This document shows, in pieces, positions 1-10,700 of a stretch of DNA of 64,000 bases; positions within the stretch are counted from its first letter, which is position 1, and every line of letters begins with the position of its first letter. The position numbers were made by a program, and so were the translations under genes. Origin of the DNA: Candidatus Limnocylindrales bacterium (lineage in GTDB: Bacteria; Moduliflexota; Moduliflexia; Moduliflexales; JAUQPW01); the NCBI GenBank assembly GCA_035559535.1, contig DATMBG010000007.1, positions 1-64,000 on the forward strand, written 5' to 3'. The notes under the pieces are model-generated. The model saw only the letters and a program-made list of their open reading frames with translations, had not been told where the DNA came from and made no database searches.

Positions 1-142
1 CCCCGTCCCAAAGTCAGGTCACTCACGTGTTACTCACCCGTCTGCCGCTTTACTAGGGAGTTGCCTCCCGTTCTCGCTCGACTTGCATGTGTTAGGCACG
101 CCGCAAGCGTTCGTTCTGAGCCAGGATCAAACTCTCCGTAAT
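1..142 (-). rRNA. rrs: 16S rRNA gene, 5' end only (runs off the left edge)
   Basis: On the minus strand this stretch contains the universal 16S start AGAGTTTGATCCTGGCTCAG (complement of 116-135), then CCTAACACATGCAAGTCGAG and GGGTGAGTAACACGTG. The mature 5' end is placed about 7 nt upstream of AGAGTTTGATC, by analogy with E. coli numbering. Only about 140 nt, up to helix 6 and the region just beyond, are present, too few for a confident phylum call. Transcription runs out of the window to the left, driven by the tandem promoters between 368 and 591. Confidence 0.97.
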
Positions 143-367
143 TACTTCTTAAAACCTTGAAACTCTCAGGTTGACTCCGGTTGATCCCTCCCATCAACCT
201 GCTCCTATGTCAAAGAACAAAAATGGAAGAAAAAAGATTAAACTTTTTAGAAAACTTAGATTTTAATTGAGGATTAAAGATTAAACCTTAACTTAAAAGG
301 TAATCACGGAGGGGAAAATTGGATCTTTCGATCACTTAATCAGGTTCCTCTTTCGAGGAACACTATC

Positions 368-396
368 AATATAAGTTAATCTGCAATTTTTGTCAA
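368..396 (-). promoter_or_regulatory. rRNA promoter, proximal of three
   Basis: On the minus strand TTGACA (complement of 391-396) and TATATT (complement of 368-373) are separated by exactly 17 nt. Transcription would begin near 360 and give a leader of about 220 nt before the 16S 5' end. The leader (143-360) is AT-rich and contains no open gene. Confidence 0.75.
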
Positions 397-466
397 GAAC
401 TTATCTTCAGCAATGTTATCTTATAACTACCAGTTAACTCTGTTCTTTTTCAGAAAGAACGTTTTT

Positions 467-496
467 AATATAAAACTAAACTTCAATCCTTGTCAA
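467..496 (-). promoter_or_regulatory. rRNA promoter, middle of three
   Basis: On the minus strand TTGACA (complement of 491-496) is followed after 17 nt by TTATAT or after 18 nt by TATATT. It lies about 100 bp upstream of the proximal promoter in the same orientation. Confidence 0.65.
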
Positions 497-562
497 GGGG
501 TGTTTCCTTATTCTCCTAAAGCCTTTTATCAACCTCATTGCCACTTCCTAACGGATAAAATT

Positions 563-591
563 AATATATTTTAATTTTTGACTCTTGTCAA
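563..591 (-). promoter_or_regulatory. rRNA promoter, distal of three
   Basis: On the minus strand TTGACA (complement of 586-591) and TATATT (complement of 563-568) are 17 nt apart, the same design as the proximal promoter. The region 592-847 beyond it holds no gene that I can support; it separates the rRNA operon from the divergent DUF4159 gene. Confidence 0.7.
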
Positions 592-847
592 CGGCTTATC
601 CTTTGGAGTGGAGAAGTATGCATCAGTTTAACAGGTTACTTTTCCTCTTTCTAACCTTCCTCAAGGGGGTTTTCAGGGAGTATCTTTTTTATTTTCCTTA
701 AACCATACTCCCATGGTCCTGAGCTGAGTCTAAGGAATTCTTATAACTTGCAAAGAGTTCAACTTTCTCTTAACATTATCCTCAGATAACTTCTTTCCGT
801 TTTTTTTAATTTTATGATAGAATTTCGGTATTTACCTGAAATTAAGC

Positions 848-876
848 TTGACAGAGGGAAAAAGATTGGGTACGCT
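848..876 (+). promoter_or_regulatory. Candidate promoter for the DUF4159 and giant-protein genes
   Basis: A perfect TTGACA at 848-853 is followed 17 nt later by TACGCT at 871-876, a partial -10 match. It lies 55 bp upstream of the preferred ATG at 932. The TTG of this -35 box also opens an in-frame extension of the next gene, which I read as coincidental. Confidence 0.4.
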
Positions 877-931
877 TCTGTCAGCTTTAGCTTTAACCTT
901 TATTGGCCCTCTCCGAGGATGGTGTAAGAGT

Positions 932-1702
932 ATGAAATTTCCAGCAACACGAAGAGAGTTTCTCAAGTATGCAACATTCCTGCTAGGAACTTCTTTCTTT
1001 CCCAGAACTGCTTCTACGGCTCCCGAATTCGATGCGGAAAAATTTACGTTTACCCAGCTTATCTATCGTGGAGGTAACTGGAATCCTTATCGTAATAGCT
1101 CCAAAGAACTCATGTATGAGTTAATGCGGCGAACCAGCGTAGAAGCCAACGTAGAAAGAAACAATGTAAGGTTGACGGATGAAGCCTTGTTCATGTCTCC
1201 CTTTTTATATATGACAGGTGGGCAAGAATTTGAGCCTTTTACAGATCAAGAGATTGAAATTTTAAGGCGGTTCTTGAACTTTGGGGGATTTTTACTGATC
1301 GATGATAATCTGGGACATAAGAATTATGGGTTTGATAAATCGGTTCGAAGAGAGCTAGCTCGTATTTTTCCAGATAGTCCTTTAACCACACTTCCACCAG
1401 ATCATACGGTATTTCGTTCTTTTTATTTATTAAAAGCCGTTGGGGGACGAAATCTGGTGAACCCTTATTTAGAAGGGATCTATGTTGACGATCTGACTCC
1501 TGTTATTTACTGCCAGAATGACCTCGGAGGTGCCTGGGAGCGGGATGATCTAGGGAATTGGGTTTATGAATGCCAACCCGGTGGTGAGCATCAACGCGCT
1601 TTAGCTTTTCGATTAGGTATTAATCTGGTTCTCTACGCCCTTACCACAGATTACAAAAAGGATCAGATTCACTTGCCATCTATATTGAAGAGAATTCAAT
1701 AA
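932..1702 (+). CDS. DUF4159 family protein with Tat-type signal
   Basis: The 256-residue product opens with a twin-arginine signal (TRREFLKYA at residues 6-14, then a hydrophobic stretch and a cleavage-like region near residue 30). The rest matches the DUF4159 pattern as I know it: an early FTQLIYRGGNW segment, a central GGFLLIDDN strand, and a late CQNDLGGAWERD segment. The fold resembles a glutamine-amidotransferase-like flavodoxin fold, but the function is unknown. In other bacteria DUF4159 proteins often accompany MoxR/Bat clusters; such a cluster is present here, but 50 kb away. An in-frame TTG at 848 would add 28 residues and hide the Tat motif internally, so the ATG at 932 is preferred. 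The next gene starts 91 bp downstream, after a minisatellite. Confidence 0.8.
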   Translation: MKFPATRREFLKYATFLLGTSFFPRTASTAPEFDAEKFTFTQLIYRGGNWNPYRNSSKELMYELMRRTSVEANVERNNVRLTDEALFMSPFLYMTGGQEFEPFTDQEIEILRRFLNFGGFLLIDDNLGHKNYGFDKSVRRELARIFPDSPLTTLPPDHTVFRSFYLLKAVGGRNLVNPYLEGIYVDDLTPVIYCQNDLGGAWERDDLGNWVYECQPGGEHQRALAFRLGINLVLYALTTDYKKDQIHLPSILKRIQ

Positions 1703-1704
1703 TC

Positions 1705-1793
1705 GTCCGTTGTCTGTTGTCTGCTGTCTGTTGTTCGTAGTCATGAACAGAGAGCCAGCTCCAGGCATGACAAAGGACAAAGGACAAACTGCC
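1705..1793 (+). repeat. GTCTGTTG-type minisatellite and GACAAAGG repeat before the giant gene
   Basis: The sequence repeats CCGTTGTCTGTTGTCTG-type units (1705-1740), then has a short tandem of GACAAAG/GGACAAA around 1768-1788. Closely similar text occurs near 52434-52460 and, in complementary form, inside the giant gene near 13049-13100. Read in frame it adds 28 residues to the giant protein from a TTG at 1710, but the signal peptide begins only at the ATG at 1794. Confidence 0.6.
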
Positions 1794-4700
1794 ATGAAGG
1801 GTCGATACCTCTTTTCTGCCTGTTTAGTTCTCTTATTAACCCTGATCTTGACCTCGCCATTAGGTATAACTGCACAATTTACTCGTTCAAATAGCCCTCC
1901 GGATAAACCTGGAGTCCGTTCTGAGCTTGCCGAAGGAGTGAAACTTGAACCCCCCCAAGAGCCCCAAACTCCAGTTACATCCCCCCCTGGTAAGGGGGAA
2001 AGGTTCGACCCTAAAAAATGGCCCATCGATGTGGGAGCTGTCGTGAATTCATCACCTGTTCTGGGAGATTTGGATGGAGATGGATGTTTGGAAATCATCA
2101 TCGGTTCTGATAACGGTAAGGTCTACGCCTGGAAAGCTGATGGGACTCCCTTACCTGGATGGCCGGTAAGTACAGGAGATTCGGTTCGATCTTCTCCGGC
2201 CTTGGCAGACCTGGACGGAGATGGTAAACTCGAGGTTATTGTAGGATCCTTCGATGGTAAGATATATGCCTGGAACTTCCGTGGAAGTTTGGTCCTGGGT
2301 TGGCCGGTCACCACGGGAAGTGTGATTTACTCTTCTCCGGCTATCGGGGATGTAGATGGAGACCAGTCCCCTGAGGTGGTGGTAGGATCCTTTGACAATA
2401 AGGTCTATGTCTGGAATGCAGATGGATCTCTGGCAAGGGGTTGGCCACAATCCACCGGTCTCTTTGTTTATTCTTCCCCGGCTTTGGCGGATCTGGATGG
2501 AGATGGTAAACCCGAAATAATTATCGGATCGGATAATAACCAGGTTTTTATATGGAATGGAGAGGGGATTCCCTTAGCGGGATGGCCTCAGGTAACTGGA
2601 CATGTTGTCCCTACATCTCCGGCTGTGGGAGACATCGATGGGGATGGAGAGTTAGATATTATAGCAGGATCCTGGGATAAAGTTTACGCCTGGGATAGCC
2701 ATGGAAAATTGAAACCAGGCTGGCCTATTACAGTGGGAAGTTGGGTAACCTCCTCTCCGGCTTTGGCAGATCTGGATAATGACGGGCTTCCAGATATTAT
2801 TGTCGGTTCCAAAGATGGAAAGGTGTATGCCTGGAATGGAAAAGGAAAACTCATCGATGGCTGGCCGACCATTACAGACGGGGAAATTACCTCTTCTCCC
2901 GCTGTGGGAGACGTAGATGGAGATGGGCGATTGGAAGTTGTCATAGGCTCCAAGGATAACAAACTTTATATCTGGGATATGAATGGAAAATTGCTCCCAG
3001 GCTGGCCCAAAGCCACCGGAGGACCTATCACTTCCTCACCGGCTATTGGAGACCTTGATAAAGACGGCAACATCGAAGTTGTGGTAGGGTCCAGGGACCA
3101 TAAGGTTTATGTCTGGAGTATCCCAGGTTCCGGGCGCGTGGCCAGGTCCTCTCGACCTGACATCCCCTGGGCAGGTTTCCATCGAGATCCTCAACATACT
3201 GGTTTCTTAGGTCAAACCCTCCTTACCGGACAGGTAGCAAAAACCCTACGACCCTCTACGCCTGTCTCCGGTGCACAACCGACTCCAAACCTGACAAAAA
3301 GCCCGGAAGCCGAAAGATCCCAAGTCCCGGATACAGCCCTTCAATCTTCCCTTCAGAGAGGGCCTGAGGTTAAAAGGGAGGAGCCTGCAACACCACCGGT
3401 GGTCGCTAAACCGGTTATTGAAGATTTGACCATCTCGGACTTTACGGATACTACTGTGACTCTAACCTGGACGGCTCCCAGTGTAAAAGGAAATCCGGCT
3501 AAATTTTATGATATTCGATTCTCAGGGGAGCCGATAACCGAGGAAACCTGGGAGAAAGCCACCAAATATACCACCGATCTGCATCCCAGTTCTCCAGGCC
3601 AGCCAGAAACCTTTGTTCTCATTAACCTTCCTCCCCGGGAGAAACTTTACCTGGCCATCCGGGCCTCAGATGGAAAAGACAAAACCAAACTCTCCAACGT
3701 GGTGGAACTGGACCGTCTGGATACTATTCCTCCAGGTGCAATTAAAGATTTAGTCGTGGTCGAAAAGGGAGAGCAACTTGAACTTACCTGGACAGCTCCA
3801 GGAGATAATGGATATGAGGGAAGTGCCAATGCCTATGATATCAGATATGCGTCCCAACCTCTTAGCGAGTCTTCCTGGTCCAAAGCCGCAGAGATTATCG
3901 GAGAACCTAAACCGCTACCTGCCGGAACGAAACAGCAGTTCTTGATTCCAAAGCCTGCTACTACCGAAGTTCTTTATTTTGGAATCAAGACCATCGATGA
4001 AGCTCTAAATATCAGCCCCCTGTCTAATATTGCCACCTGGACTCCCCAGGATAAAATACCTCCAGCTAAGATCCAGGATCTAAGGGTCGAAAATATCACT
4101 CCGGAAGGAATTATTCTGACCTGGACGGCTCCCGGCGATGACGGTAATGTAGGGAGGGCTTTTCGGTATGATATTCGTTATTCAGAATCCCCCATTACCG
4201 ATGCAAACTGGTCTTCCATTAAAAACCTTATCATAGGTCCTATTCCGGAGGCGGCCGGGACTTTACAAAGATTTATAATCAAAGAACCCCTGGCCGATAA
4301 AATTTATTATTTTGCCATGAAGACGGTGGATAAGCGGGGCAATGAATCTCCTCTATCCAATATTCTTCAGGTGGACGTTCGGGACAAAATAGCACCGGCT
4401 CCCATAAAAGACCTGGTCGTGATGGAAGTCGGATCCGATTGGGCCCGATTGTCCTGGACGGCTACCGGTGACAATGGAACCGAGGGGACGGCGGCTGCTT
4501 ACTCTTTAAGATATGCAGAAGATCCTAAAATCCTGGAGGCCTGGGACCAGGCCCAGGAAGCAAAGGATTTACCGAAACCTTTGCCCTCGGGGTCAAAAGA
4601 GGAATTCAAACTCTCTGGATTAAAGAGTAACCTTCGTTATTACGTTGCTATAAAAGCTATTGATGGAGCAGGGAACTATTCGGCTATCTCCAATCTGGTC

Positions 4701-7700
4701 GAAGTAAAGACCTCAGATACGATTAATCCAGACCCCATAACCGATTTACGGGCTACCGGCAGTACAGAAGATAGTGTCACCTTGAGCTGGACCGCCACTG
4801 GAGATGATGGCCGAACAGGTAAAGCAGCTCGATACGACCTCCGTTATACGGTAAAGGAGAAGTTAACCAAAAACAACTGGGATCAGGCCAATAAACTAAC
4901 CGGACTGCCCCAACCTGCCGAATCCGGTAAACCGGAAATTTATATTGTAAGAAACCTTGCCCGGGATACTGTTTACTATTTCGCCATTGAGGCCATTGAT
5001 AAACAAGGGAATCGCTCCGGTTTATCCAATGTACTGGAAGTATCGACCTCGGATACAACTCCTCCGGCTGCCGTTACAGATCTGGCAGTACAGGGAAGTG
5101 GAGCCGATTGGGTTCGGGTAAGTTGGACCGCTACCGGAGATGATGGCACCGAAGGGCAGGCTTCGTTTTACTCTCTGCGATATGCCGAAAGCCTTCAAAC
5201 GGTTCAGGAATGGGATCGGGCAACCGAAATTCCCAATATGATCAAACCCGGAAAATCAGGAAGTAAAGAAGAGTTTACTATTTCAGGTCTTAAAAGCAAC
5301 ACGGTTTATCATCTTGCAATTAAAGTCGGGGATGATCGGGGGAATCTCTCCCGAATCTCGAATATTGTTCAAGCGCGAACAGCGGATACCATCAATCCGG
5401 CACCTATTGCAGATCTGAGGGTAACCAGCAGTACCGAGGACAGTATTACGTTGAGCTGGACGGCTACCGGAGATGATGGAAGGGTTGGGAGAGCCGCAGC
5501 TTATGATTTAAGATTTACCCAAAAAGAGAAATTAACGAAAGAAAATTGGCCGCTGGCCGAGAAGATAGAACATCTCCCCAAACCTGCGGAATCGGGTAGT
5601 ACCGAAACGTTTAGTATTACAGGTCTGGTTAAAGGGACTCCTTATTACTTTGCCATTGAAGCCATCGATGCCCAGGGAAATCGCTCCGGTTTGTCCAACG
5701 TGGTGGAGATCACAACGAAAGATGTTACCCCACCGGCGCCTATTAAAGATCTATCGGTTGTGAGAACAACGGGAGACTCTGTAGAACTAAGTTGGACCGC
5801 CACCGGAGATGATGGGACCGAAGGAGTGGCCACGGCCTATTCCTTAAAATATGCTCTGGATCGTAAAACCCTGGAGGAATGGAATCAAGCGACCGAGGCG
5901 TTTTCTATGATCAAACCTGCCAGGTCCGGTGAGAAAGAGAAATTCACCCTAACGGGACTTAAAAGCAATGTCGTTTATTATATCGGCCTAAAGGCCATTG
6001 ATGAAGCCGGAAACACTTCAGGACTTTCCAATATTGTTCAGGCCAAAACCCAGGATACTATCAGCCCGGATCCCATTGTAGATCTGCGGGTAGTTGCCAA
6101 TACAGAAAGTAGCATTACCCTGAGTTGGACGGCTACCGGAGATGACGGTAAAATTGGAAGAGCGGCCTCTTATGATTTAAGATTCACCGTCAAAAGTACC
6201 CCGAAGGATAAAAAGAAAAGAGAATCCGGAGAAGGTGTATTAACCAAAGACAACTGGACCCATGCCGTACCGGTTACGGGGCTACCCCAACCTGGAGAAG
6301 CAGGCAAAACAGAAACCTTTACGGTGACCGGATTATCTAAAAACAGCACCTACTACTTTGCCATTGAAGCTATTGATAAGCAGGGAAATCGCTCCGGATT
6401 ATCCAATGTCATAGAAGTCTCTACCTCCGATACTACTCCGCCTGCCACGGTACAAACCCTGGCGGTTATGGGGGCCGGTGCAGATTGGATACGACTAACC
6501 TGGATCGCTACCGGAGACGATGGGATGGAGGGAAGAGCGGCCTCTTATTCCTTACGCTATGCGGAAACGGCTGCAGCTATCAAAGAATGGGACCATGCCC
6601 CAGAAGTCCCAAATATGATTCGACCCGGTAATCCTGGAGATAGAGAGGAGTTCATTATAACCGGAGGTCTGAAGAGTAATACTACCTATTATATAGGATT
6701 AAAGGTACGGGATAGTCGAGGGAACACGTCTGGGCTCTCGAATATTGTTCAGGCGAAAACCAGTGATGCGCTTAGTCCGGCACCCATCACGGATTTAAGA
6801 GTGGTAGAGAGTACCGAAGACAGTGTCACACTAAGCTGGACGGCCACCGGAGATGATGGAAGGGTTGGTCAAGCCAGCGAATATGATCTTCGATATACCC
6901 TGGGTGAAAAGCTTTCCAGAAATCTGTGGCCGTTGGCACATAAAGTGGAAGGATTACCCAGGCCGTTAGAGGCTGGACGTAGTGAAACTTTTAAAGTTAC
7001 CGGGTTGAAAAGGCACACAACTTATTATTTTGGCCTCGAAGCCGTTGATAATCAGGGAAATCGATCCGGAATCTCCAATATTCTCGAAGTAAGCACCCGA
7101 GATCTAACCCCCCCGGCGGCTGTGACCGATCTGGCCATAGTCAGTACCGGACCTAATTGGGTGAAGGTAAGCTGGACGGCCACCGGAGATGACGGCACTG
7201 AAGGGCAGGCGGCCAAATATTCCCTAAGATATTTGGGGAGTACAGGAACAGAGTTGAAACCGGATCCTAACTGGTGGGATCAGGCTGTGGAGGTCTCAGA
7301 CGTTCCTAAACCTGCTCAACCCGGGACTAAGGAAGAGTTTACGATTACAGGACTGAACAGTAATACCACTTATTTTATCGGATTAAAGATCTTTGATGGT
7401 CAAAACAATGTTTCGCCCCTCTCCAATATTCTCCGCACCCGAACTGCAGACACTATTAAACCGGCTCTCATTACAGATCTGGCTCCTGTAGAAGTTGGCG
7501 AAACCCTTGTCACTCTAAAATGGACGGCTACAGGGGATGACGGTAAAGTAGGTCGGGCCGAACGTTATGATTTAAGATATATGGTCGTAGGTCCCGGGCG
7601 TGGATCTTCTCTAACGCCTAAAACCTGGCAGACGGCCACCGAAGTCCCTAACTTACCCCAGCCTTCTGAATCTGGAACTGTTGAAGTAGTAACAGTAGCC

Positions 7701-10700
7701 GGTCTTTCCAGAGATACCAAATATAATTTTGCCATTGAAGCCATCGATGGAGCGGGAAATAGATCCGGACTATCCAATATCATCGAGGTAGTTACCCTGG
7801 ATACCACTCCCCCGGCTTCTGTCACGGACCTGAAAGCCTTAGAGACCGGACCCGATTGGGTTCGATTAAGCTGGACGGCTACCGGAGATGATGGGATTGA
7901 AGGAACCGCTTCACGTTATTCCTTACGATATGCTACTGACTTAAAGACCCTTGAAAATTGGGAAAAAGCTACGGAAGCCGTCGCACCGAATCGTATGCCT
8001 CTCCCCAAGAGTGCAGGGACTTCCGAAGAATTTCTCCTCAAAGGACTCAAGAGTAATACCACTTATTATATCGCTCTGAGGGTCTTGGATAATCGGCAAA
8101 ATATCTCTGGGCTTTCAAATATTGTAGAAGTACGTACCGCAGATGCTTTGAGCCCTGGAGTGATTGAGGATTTACAGGTAGTAGAAAGTACCGAGGATAG
8201 TATAACCCTAAGCTGGACAGCCACCGGAGACGATGGTCGGGTCGGACAGGCGAACGAATATGATCTACGGTATACCAGTGGAGAGAAACTCACCAAAACG
8301 AGCTGGAAACTAGCCCATCGGGTCACGGAGGTACCGAAACCCCAGCCATCGGGAAGTATGGAAACGTATAAGGTAACCGGACTAAGCCGAGATACGGTTT
8401 ATTACTTTGGTATTGAAGCCATAGATAAGCAGGGGAATCGATCCGGGATTTCCAATATTGTCGAGATCCGCACCCAGGATCTGACTCCTCCGGCCGGTGT
8501 GGTAGATCTTGCTGTCATAGGAGCCGGAGCCGATTGGGTAAAGATAAGTTGGACGGCTACCGGGGATGATGGGACCGAAGGGCAGGCCACAGCCTATTCT
8601 CTCAGATATGCTGGCGATTTGAAAACTCTGGAGGAATGGGATCATGCTCTGGAAGTACCTGGAGTTCCCAAGCCCGCCCCCTCCGGGACTAAAGAAGTGT
8701 TTACCATCACCGGGCTTAAAAATAATTCAACCTATTATATCGGCTTGAAGGTCATGGACAATCGGCAGAATTTCTCTCCCCTTTCGAATATCTTAACGGT
8801 TCAAACCGCAGATACCATCAACCCAGCACCTATTACCGATCTTCGAGTTGCCGAGACTGCAGCAGATAGTATCACCCTAAGCTGGACGGCCACCGGAGAT
8901 GACGATCGGGTTGGTCGGGCCGCTACCTATGATTTTCGCTATTCCACAGTTCCCTTGACCGAAAAGACCTGGGCATCTGCCCAGAAGGTCCCCAATCCTC
9001 CTACTCCCGCAGAGGCCGGAACTATAGAGAAATTAACGGTTCGAGGTCTTGTTCCCAATCAAATCTACTACTTTGGCGTACTGGCCATCGATAAAAACAG
9101 TAATATCTCTCCCTTATCCAACATCGTCGAAGCAAGCACCGCTGATACTCTGGCCCCAAAAGCGATTACAGATCTGTCCATTGAAGAGACCACCGAGAAT
9201 TCCGTCTCGCTGGTCTGGACTTCGGTTGGAGACGATCCAATCCATAAGACGGCTGCTAGGTATGACCTGCGTTACAGTACAAATCCCATTACCGAAGGAA
9301 ATTGGTCCCAGGCAACCAGAGTTTCTCCAGTCATCAAACCCTCGGAGTCAGGAACCAAAGAAAGACAGGTCGTTACGAACCTTCGTAAGGGTACTTCTTA
9401 TTACTTTGCCATCAAATCTATCGATAACGCCTCCAACGTGTCTCCCCTTTCCAATACAGTTTGGGCTTATACCTTGCCAGACCGAATTACAGATCTTGCC
9501 GTGGGAAAGGTAGATAAGGACAAGGTAACCTTAACCTGGACAACTCCAGGGGGAGATCTAACGGGTATTACAGGTACCGAAGGACGTTTCTATGAAATTC
9601 GTTATGCAAAACAAGAAATAACCGAAGATAACTGGTCCCAGGCAACCCTCTACCCGGCTCGAATTAAAGCAAAAGAACCGGGCTCTCAAGAGCAGGTGGT
9701 TTTGACCAACCTACCCCCCGACGAAAAGCTTTTCTTTGCTGTCAAGGTCTTCAAAGTGGGAGGTCCGACGGTACCGGGTACAGCAGGAGTCCCGGGCACC
9801 GGAATCTCTGCCTCACAAATCTCCAATAAACTGGAGGTGAACCGATTAGATATAATTCCTCCGGCAGCCATTACAGATCTGGTAGTTCGCCCCATAACCT
9901 GTCAAAGCCCTGAAGGCCAGAATCTGGGGTCTCGAGTTCCGGATTCTGGACCTGAAAAATCTGCAGAATCCAAAAAACAATCCAAGGGTAAGCAAGGCCT
10001 ACTCTCCTTTACAAAGCGTAAATCCAATAATTTGAGATCTGAATCTCCGGGCTCTGAACTTCGAACTTTAGATTGCTTAGAACTCTCCTGGACGGCTACG
10101 GGTGATAACGGTCATGAAGGGACTGCCACAGCTTATGATATCCGTTACGCCCGTACCCCTTTAGATGAAACCAATTGGGTCAGGGCAGAGCGATATCTCC
10201 ATCCGCCCACTCCCCAGGCCGCCGGAACCCCCCAAACTTTTATCGTTCCACTCCCTTCCCAAGAAGAAACCTTCTTCTTTGCTATAAAAGTCTTAGACGA
10301 GGCGCTGAATATCTCCCCCATCTCCAACGTGGTATCCTGGACCCCTCCTGATCACATTCCACCTGCGGCTATTACAGATCTTAAAGTTACAAGTCTGGAT
10401 AGTCATACCATCACCCTTTCTTGGACTGCACCTGGAAACAATGAAAACAGAGGAAAAGCCGCCTTTTACGATATACGATACTGTGGGGGGGATGTGCGTT
10501 GTAAGCTTCCTGAAGGATGGTCCAAAGCTCAAACGGTCGCAGGAGAACCCCTTCCAGAAGAAGCCGGTACCCTTCAGTCCATGACCTTAACAAATTTAAT
10601 TTCGGATACCACTTATTACATTGCCATGACGGCTACAGATGGAGCCGGAAACACTTCTCCCCTGTCTAATATCGTTGAAGCGACTACACCGGATGTGGTA

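Noticed and set aside
1710-1793. Start of the giant protein at the TTG at 1710
   Set aside because: The first 28 residues come from a minisatellite and would block the signal peptide, which begins at 1794.
1613-2101. Minus-strand frame opposite the giant gene start
   Set aside because: Shadow of the repetitive coding strand and the minisatellite; no family features.
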